Source: a bacterium UBA6115
Lineage (GTDB): Bacteria; Bacillota_A; Clostridia; Christensenellales; Aristaeellaceae
Assembly: GCA_002428405.1 (NCBI GenBank)
Contig: DIWD01000045.1
Span: 16,167-41,964 of the forward strand
DNA: 25,798 bases
Direction: 5' to 3'
Made by a program: the position numbers and the translations under genes. The notes below the pieces were generated by a model that saw only the letters and a program-made list of their open reading frames with translations, searched no databases and was not told the origin of the DNA. This document shows, piece after piece, positions 20,913 through 25,798 of the stretch; positions within the stretch are counted from its first letter, which is position 1, and the number at the start of each line of letters is the position of its first letter.

Positions 20913-23105
20913 CTATTCCATCACAGCGTAGAGCGCTTCCATGGCGGTTTTGTAATCCGGATTCCTGTCGGTAAACAGCCTGATGCCCGGGACAGCGTCA
21001 TTGTATGAGATGACATTCATGATATACAGCACCACTTTGGTATCTCTGGCAAGATCATCGCGAATGCTGACAGGCTCACCAAAGCTGAACTGATAATCCT
21101 TCAGGCTCATGGGGTCGGTCGACACAGCGGCCGCCAGGTTTGGCAGGATCGCCAGGAATTCACTTTTTACTTCAATCCCGCCTGGCACGGTGTACGTCAC
21201 CGTCACGCTGCCGCCCTTGACCACGACCTTCGCTTCGCCCGCGTAGTACAGGTTGGACGCGATCAGCGGGACAATCTGCACGCCATCAGCCGACAGGTCA
21301 AGGGGAAGGAACATCTGCCAGTTATCAGTCAGTTCAGGGGCGATGTCCCGCAGGCGCAGGCCCTGGACACACAGCGTATTGTCGGGGTAGTAGGTCACCT
21401 TTGGTTCCCACTGCGCGACACAGGTGAGGTGATATTCCGGCATGGTCATCGGCACCGCCGGCGCCCATCCCGTAAAGGCAAATCCCCTCCTTTTTGGGGG
21501 TTTCGGCGCGGTGAGCGGTGTCCCGGGATCAACCGTAATGGCTTTTACCGCGCTCCCGCCCGCGCTGTCAAAGGTGATCTGATATCCAGAAGAGCCAGGC
21601 TCGGCGCCCAGGCCATCGCCTTCCACCCATTGCGCTGTGTAGACAGTGTGGGCGGCGGGGACTTTTGCCGGCACCGCCGGACTCCATCCGACAAAGGAAT
21701 ACCCCGGATTGCAGGCAAGGCCAAAGTCGATTGGCGGAATGACTGAGTTGTAATACAGCTGATAGGTCGCCGCTGGGAATGTGCCCTGCGTGCCCGGCAT
21801 GTACCGCACTGAATATATGTTTCGCAGCCACATGGCTGTGCAGGACAGGTTTTGGGCCGGCATTGTTTCCGGCAGCTCAGGCGTCCAGCCGTCAAAGGTA
21901 TACCCGGCCCGGGCCGGCTCGGGCGGCAGGACAACCTCAGCATCGCAATCTACAATAACAGCGGCCACAGGGCTGCCGCCCGCGCTGTTAAAGGTGATCG
22001 TGTAGGGATCAGCCCGCCATTGGGCCGTGCAGGCCAGCCCGCCGATCGGCATGGCATCGGGCACCGCGGGGTCCCATCCAATGAAGGTATAACCTTCCCT
22101 GACGGGGTCTTCCGGGGCGCTCACAGGTGTCCCGTGCGCCTGTGTGATTGGCGTCACTGCACTCCCGCCCGCGCTGTCAAAACTGACGGTGTAGGGGCGG
22201 TCTGACGGTGTGAATACCGCTTCATAGACCGTTTCCCCAACTATGGCGCTGACAGCGGGTTCCCAACCGCTGAAGGCATATAGATACTGGCCAGTCGGTT
22301 CTTTCTCGGGCGTCGGTCCATTATACTCGGGCGTTGAGCCATAAGGGACATTCAGGTCAAGCTCCAGCACCGTATCCCCGTTTTTCCACGTGACCGGGTA
22401 TTCCTTGACTGTTTTGTCGTAGGCTGCCTGGTACGTTATATCCTCCTCAACGGCGGCGGGCACGGGATCCCAGCCAATGAAGTTGTGATAGGTGTACTGC
22501 GCGTCCGCTGCCCTGGAGGGTACTGCCCCGTCATAGCTGGGGATCGTGAGGTAAGGCAGGTTGCTGTCAGTCTCCAGGACCGCATCGCCGTTTTTCCATG
22601 TGACGGTGTACAAAGCGCTGTAGGTGACGATGACCTTCAAAGAGGATATGGTCGTTGTAGTTGATACATAGGGTCCACCCCACAGTATCTTTACCATCAT
22701 CCCGTACCCCGTCACCTGAATATTGAATACTGGGGACAAACCGGCAACGGATGTATAGTCCTTTCCAATCGTTGTGGTCACGCCCTGGCTGAACATGAAT
22801 GTCTGGGCAACATTATTCACCTTGACGCTCAGGTATGTGGCGCTGGCGCTGGGCCCGTCCCCGGCATTCTTTTGCCCTGTGATCTCGACCCTGACTTTTG
22901 AGATCACCGCGTTGGCAGGTATTCCGGCTGGTCCTGCAAAGGCTCTTGTTGTCGGGAGCTCATTACTATCCAGGCCCAGGTAAATCGGGCCGCCATGGGT
23001 CGCTGTTTTGGTCTCAGCCAAAGCTGATTGGGCAAACAGCAGGCTGCCCAGAAGGCATACCAATAGAAACGTGATCGCTTTGTGAGAGCATCGGGCTTTT
23101 CGCAT
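20913..23105 (-). CDS. Secreted protein with six Listeria-Bacteroides (InlB B-type) repeats
   Basis: The 730-residue precursor has a signal peptide (1-30, cleavage near SALA). The mature N-terminal domain (about 31-165) is beta-rich. Six repeats follow at about 166-230, 237-299, 305-364, 368-427, 430-494 and 508-567. Each has the pattern of a Y-x-V/I-x-F/W strand, a GYTFxGWxPxxP segment and a final Y/C-x-AxW/F, the Listeria-Bacteroides (Flg_new) or InlB B-repeat. The first two repeats form a distinct TWKNGD subtype and 3, 4 and 6 a DSAGGS subtype. The C-terminal domain (about 568-730) is unique. There is no LPxTG, SLH or other anchor, so the protein is either released or held by the terminal domains. 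Roles of such proteins are usually adhesive. The ATG at 23105 follows GGGGAAGGA. Confidence 0.88.
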   Translation of the reverse strand: MRKARCSHKAITFLLVCLLGSLLFAQSALAETKTATHGGPIYLGLDSNELPTTRAFAGPAGIPANAVISKVRVEITGQKNAGDGPSASATYLSVKVNNVAQTFMFSQGVTTTIGKDYTSVAGLSPVFNIQVTGYGMMVKILWGGPYVSTTTTISSLKVIVTYSALYTVTWKNGDAVLETDSNLPYLTIPSYDGAVPSRAADAQYTYHNFIGWDPVPAAVEEDITYQAAYDKTVKEYPVTWKNGDTVLELDLNVPYGSTPEYNGPTPEKEPTGQYLYAFSGWEPAVSAIVGETVYEAVFTPSDRPYTVSFDSAGGSAVTPITQAHGTPVSAPEDPVREGYTFIGWDPAVPDAMPIGGLACTAQWRADPYTITFNSAGGSPVAAVIVDCDAEVVLPPEPARAGYTFDGWTPELPETMPAQNLSCTAMWLRNIYSVRYMPGTQGTFPAATYQLYYNSVIPPIDFGLACNPGYSFVGWSPAVPAKVPAAHTVYTAQWVEGDGLGAEPGSSGYQITFDSAGGSAVKAITVDPGTPLTAPKPPKRRGFAFTGWAPAVPMTMPEYHLTCVAQWEPKVTYYPDNTLCVQGLRLRDIAPELTDNWQMFLPLDLSADGVQIVPLIASNLYYAGEAKVVVKGGSVTVTYTVPGGIEVKSEFLAILPNLAAAVSTDPMSLKDYQFSFGEPVSIRDDLARDTKVVLYIMNVISYNDAVPGIRLFTDRNPDYKTAMEALYAVME

Positions 23106-23731
23106 CAGGATTTTTTCCTTCCCCTTGTTATTCAGCAGGCAGTGACGGGAGTCGATTCTCCAAATTGAGGGTTGTTATCAATTCGCTGTTTTACTGGGTG
23201 ACGGGTTCATTGGACGCGGGGACAGCATTCATCCTGTCCCGAACAAACATGAAGTTTTTCAACGCCTCCGGGAACGGGACAGCCGCGTCGCTGACAGCGC
23301 CCGGCTCAAGGGCCTGGCGGCAAACGGACAGGCCAAGACAGAGAATATCGGAGGACTAATGCGCAATGACAGCGCACAAAGCAGTGACCGGGAGGGATAG
23401 CCTTGGCAATGTCGGGCCGCTGCGGCGCGTCTTTCCTGTCATCATTCCGGCCTGTTCATCACGCGCGCTCCATTTGATTTTACATTGCTTATACAAATGA
23501 TATCATTTTTTGCCGGATTAGTAAAACACCCCTGCCAAGGGATACAGGGAGGGAACAACAACAGGTCCATTGAGGCAGGCGCTATGCGGTTGAACATGCA
23601 AAATGAACAGTCTGTCTGCGGGATCATGCTCTGAAGTGCCTGAATCGGAAGGACAGGGACAGGCTTGTTTGCGTGTCAAACAGGGGCATGGTATACTCTT
23701 TGTCGCGCCATACGCGCCTCAAGGAGAATGT
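23106..23731. other. Intergenic region upstream of glgP
   Basis: No convincing gene. A 64-codon ORF (23165-23359) leads by a TAATG overlap into a 13-codon ORF (ATG 23359, GGAGGA upstream) and then a TTG-initiated ORF from 23403 of 24 codons; these look degenerate. A 14-base palindrome AAATGATATCATTT lies at 23495-23508 in an AT-rich patch. The glgP promoter is at 23669-23697. Confidence 0.5.
23669..23697 (+). promoter_or_regulatory. Promoter candidate of glgP
   Basis: TTGCGT (23669-23674), 17-base spacer, TATACT (23692-23697), 34 bases before the ATG. The -35 matches only in its first half. Confidence 0.5.
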
Positions 23732-25798
23732 ATGCCGGATTTCGAAGTGTCCAAAGACCAGATCAAGCAGTCCATCCTGGGCAAGCTCCAGCGATATTAC
23801 GGAAAAACGCTTAAGGAAGCCAGCCCCTACCAGATATATTACGCGGTTGCCTCCACCCTGCGCGACCAAATCATGAAAAAATGGGTCAAATCCCGTGAGA
23901 TAGATGAACAGCACAACGGCAAGCGCGTCTACTACCTCTCCATTGAGTTCCTACTGGGGCGCGCGCTGTTTAACAACGCGCTGAACCTGCTGAGCACGGA
24001 CACCTACACCAAGGCGCTGACGGAACTGGGTCTCTCCTGGCGGGACATCATAAAAGAAGAGCCTGAACCCGGTCTTGGCAACGGCGGTCTTGGCCGCCTG
24101 GCGGCTTGTTTCATGGACAGCCTGGCCACGCTGGACCTGCCTGCGATGGGCTGCACCATCCGCTATGAATACGGCCTGTTCCGCCAGAAACTGTCCGGCG
24201 GCCAGCAGGTGGAGATGCCCGATGACTGGCTGCAGGCCGGGAACGTCTGGGAAGTCGCCCGGATGGAAGACGTGGCGGAGGTGCATTTCGAGGGCCAGGT
24301 CGTCACGCAGGAAAAAGACGGCAAGCCGGTTTTCACCCTGCGGGATTACCGGACGGTCGAGGCGGTCCCCTATGACATGCCGGCGGTGGGTTATGACAAT
24401 ACCCGGGTCAACACCCTGCGTACCTGGCGCGCCAGGAGCAAGCAGGGCCTGGACCTCTCCGCTTTCTCCAACGGGGACTACCTCAACGCCACCAAGGAGC
24501 AGGACCTGGCCAATGTCATCAGCAAGGTCCTCTACCCGGAGGACAACCATTACGAGGGAAAGACGCTCAGGCTGTGCCAGCACTATTTCCTCGTCAGCGC
24601 CAGCCTGCAGTACGCGCTGCGCGATTTTGAGGCCCGCAATGGCGAAGAATGGAAAAAGCTGCCGGACAAAGCCGTGTTCCACATCAATGACACGCATCCG
24701 GGGCTGGCCATCGTTGAAATGATGCGCATCCTGATGGATGAGAAAGGCCTTGGCTGGGAGGAGGCGCAGGCCGTCACCAACCGCTGCATGGCTTACACCA
24801 ACCATACCATCATGTCCGAAGCCCTGGAGCGCTGGCCGGAGGACCTGGTGCGCCGCCAGCTGCCCCGCATCTACATGATCCTGGAGGAGATGAACCGCAG
24901 GCTGTGCGAGAAGCTGTGGGACCGCTTCCCCGGCGAGTGGGACCGCATCGCGCATATGGCCATCCTGGCCTACGGCATGGTGAACATGGCCAACCTCTGC
25001 GTGTCGCAGTGCTTCTCGGTCAACGGCGTGAGCAAGCTTCATGGCGAGATCATCAGGAACGAGACCTTCCGTGACTACGGCCTGATCATGCCCAGGAAAT
25101 TCACCTCCATCACCAACGGGGTCACCCATCGCAGGTGGCTGATGGCCTGCAACCCCCGCCTGGCGGCGCTGATCACTGAAGCGATCGGCGATAAATGGGT
25201 CAAGCATCCCGAAACGCTCAGCGACCTGCTTCCCCTGCGCGGGGACGCGGCCTTCCAGGAGCGATTCGCCAACATCAAGCGGCACAACAAGGAAGTATTC
25301 AGCGAGTTTCTCATCAACCGGCAGGAAATGACCGCCGACCCGGACTTCTTCTTTGACGTGCAGGTCAAGCGCCTGCATGAGTACAAGCGCCAGCTGCTCA
25401 ACGCCCTGCACATCCATGTGATCTATAACCGGATCATGGACGATCCGAACTTCACCATGCCGCCGCGCCTGTTCATCTTTGGCGCCAAGGCCAGCCGAGG
25501 CTACCAGAAGGCAAAGCTCATCATCCGCTATATCCTGGCGCTTTCCCGTCTCATTGACCGCTCGCCCCGGGCGAAGAAAATGATCCAGGTGCTGTTTGTG
25601 GAGAACTGGAACGTGTCCGCCGCCGAGGCGCTCATCCCCGCGGCTGACCTATCCGAGCAGATTTCGACCGCCGGAAAGGAAGCCTCAGGCACCGGCAACA
25701 TGAAGCTGATGATGAACGGCGCGGTGACCATCGGCACCCTGGACGGAGCCAACATCGAGATCTCCCAGACGGTGGGGGACGCGAACATCTATCTCTTC
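23732..25798 (+). CDS. glgP: Glycogen/starch phosphorylase, partial (runs off right edge)
   Basis: Phosphorylases of this family release glucose-1-phosphate from alpha-1,4-glucans such as glycogen. The ATG at 23732 follows AAGGAG (23721-23726). The frame is open for 689 codons to the window end. Family landmarks appear in order: YYLSIEFLLGR near residue 67, PGLGNGGLGRLAACF near 111-125, HINDTHPG near 316, THRRWL near 466, VKRLHEYKRQLLN near 546, and the pyridoxal-phosphate lysine Lys658 in SGTGNMK, then TIGTLDGANIEI. Only the last 60-110 or so residues are missing, judging from usual family length. It is monocistronic on its upstream side; other glycogen genes may lie beyond the edge. Two long ORFs inside it, including one of 488 codons on the minus strand, are shadows. 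Confidence 0.96.
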   Translation, partial: MPDFEVSKDQIKQSILGKLQRYYGKTLKEASPYQIYYAVASTLRDQIMKKWVKSREIDEQHNGKRVYYLSIEFLLGRALFNNALNLLSTDTYTKALTELGLSWRDIIKEEPEPGLGNGGLGRLAACFMDSLATLDLPAMGCTIRYEYGLFRQKLSGGQQVEMPDDWLQAGNVWEVARMEDVAEVHFEGQVVTQEKDGKPVFTLRDYRTVEAVPYDMPAVGYDNTRVNTLRTWRARSKQGLDLSAFSNGDYLNATKEQDLANVISKVLYPEDNHYEGKTLRLCQHYFLVSASLQYALRDFEARNGEEWKKLPDKAVFHINDTHPGLAIVEMMRILMDEKGLGWEEAQAVTNRCMAYTNHTIMSEALERWPEDLVRRQLPRIYMILEEMNRRLCEKLWDRFPGEWDRIAHMAILAYGMVNMANLCVSQCFSVNGVSKLHGEIIRNETFRDYGLIMPRKFTSITNGVTHRRWLMACNPRLAALITEAIGDKWVKHPETLSDLLPLRGDAAFQERFANIKRHNKEVFSEFLINRQEMTADPDFFFDVQVKRLHEYKRQLLNALHIHVIYNRIMDDPNFTMPPRLFIFGAKASRGYQKAKLIIRYILALSRLIDRSPRAKKMIQVLFVENWNVSAAEALIPAADLSEQISTAGKEASGTGNMKLMMNGAVTIGTLDGANIEISQTVGDANIYLF

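Noticed and set aside
23951..25417. 488-codon minus-strand ORF
   Set aside because: It is antisense to glgP, whose frame shows continuous phosphorylase motifs; the minus-strand product has no recognisable domain and is a GC-driven shadow.
1..25798. CRISPR array, tRNA, rRNA, intact transposase
   Set aside because: No regularly spaced repeats, cloverleaf sequences, rRNA stretches or transposase domains were found by reading both strands.

Overview
The window looks like chromosomal DNA of a moderately GC-rich member of the Firmicutes, probably an anaerobic, perhaps uncultured, Clostridia. The evidence is consistent Shine-Dalgarno sequences (AGGAGG type), frequent TTG/GTG starts, AddB-type recombination, a PrsA-like foldase, a reverse rubrerythrin, a desulfoferrodoxin domain, and a NusG-domain-II/Gx-transporter pair. 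No rRNA, tRNA, CRISPR array or intact transposase was seen.

Layout. 1-337: 5' part of cinA (minus). 504-1926: a translationally coupled ECF sigma/anti-sigma pair (plus). 2044-2925: PHP-domain phosphoesterase (plus). 3018-6609: on the minus strand, glmM and a stand-alone left-handed beta-helix acyltransferase-like protein, then a PrsA/SurA-like lipoprotein foldase with its own promoter. 6739-7766: NusG-II protein and Gx transporter (plus), overlapping at TTGA. 7829-8813: small P-loop protein followed by reverse rubrerythrin (minus). 8884-12180: addB (minus). 12326-13710: a regulator fusing an XRE helix-turn-helix to a desulfoferrodoxin, then a secreted NlpC/CHAP-like protein (plus). 13804-16397: a metNIQ-type ABC importer (minus), preceded by a strong promoter, a 23-codon Cys-rich leader ORF and an intrinsic terminator, which together look like a transcription attenuator.

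16603-19420 is an AT-rich island that differs sharply in composition from its surroundings. It carries two tandem paralogous secreted proteins of unknown function. It is bounded by related hairpin repeats, and a small truncated-looking signal-peptide ORF lies at its left edge. It is followed by a PAS-GGDEF diguanylate cyclase (plus), a large secreted protein with six Listeria-Bacteroides (InlB B-type) repeats (minus), and the 5' two thirds or more of glgP, glycogen phosphorylase, running off the right end.

Most interesting items: (1) the Cys-codon leader plus terminator in front of metNIQ; (2) the HTH-desulfoferrodoxin fusion, which appears to lack the catalytic lysine of superoxide reductases; (3) the AT-rich paralogue island and its hairpin repeats; (4) AddB with a degenerate Walker A motif and no adjacent addA; (5) a parvulin domain split by a long helical insertion. 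All calls come from reading the sequence; no database search was run.
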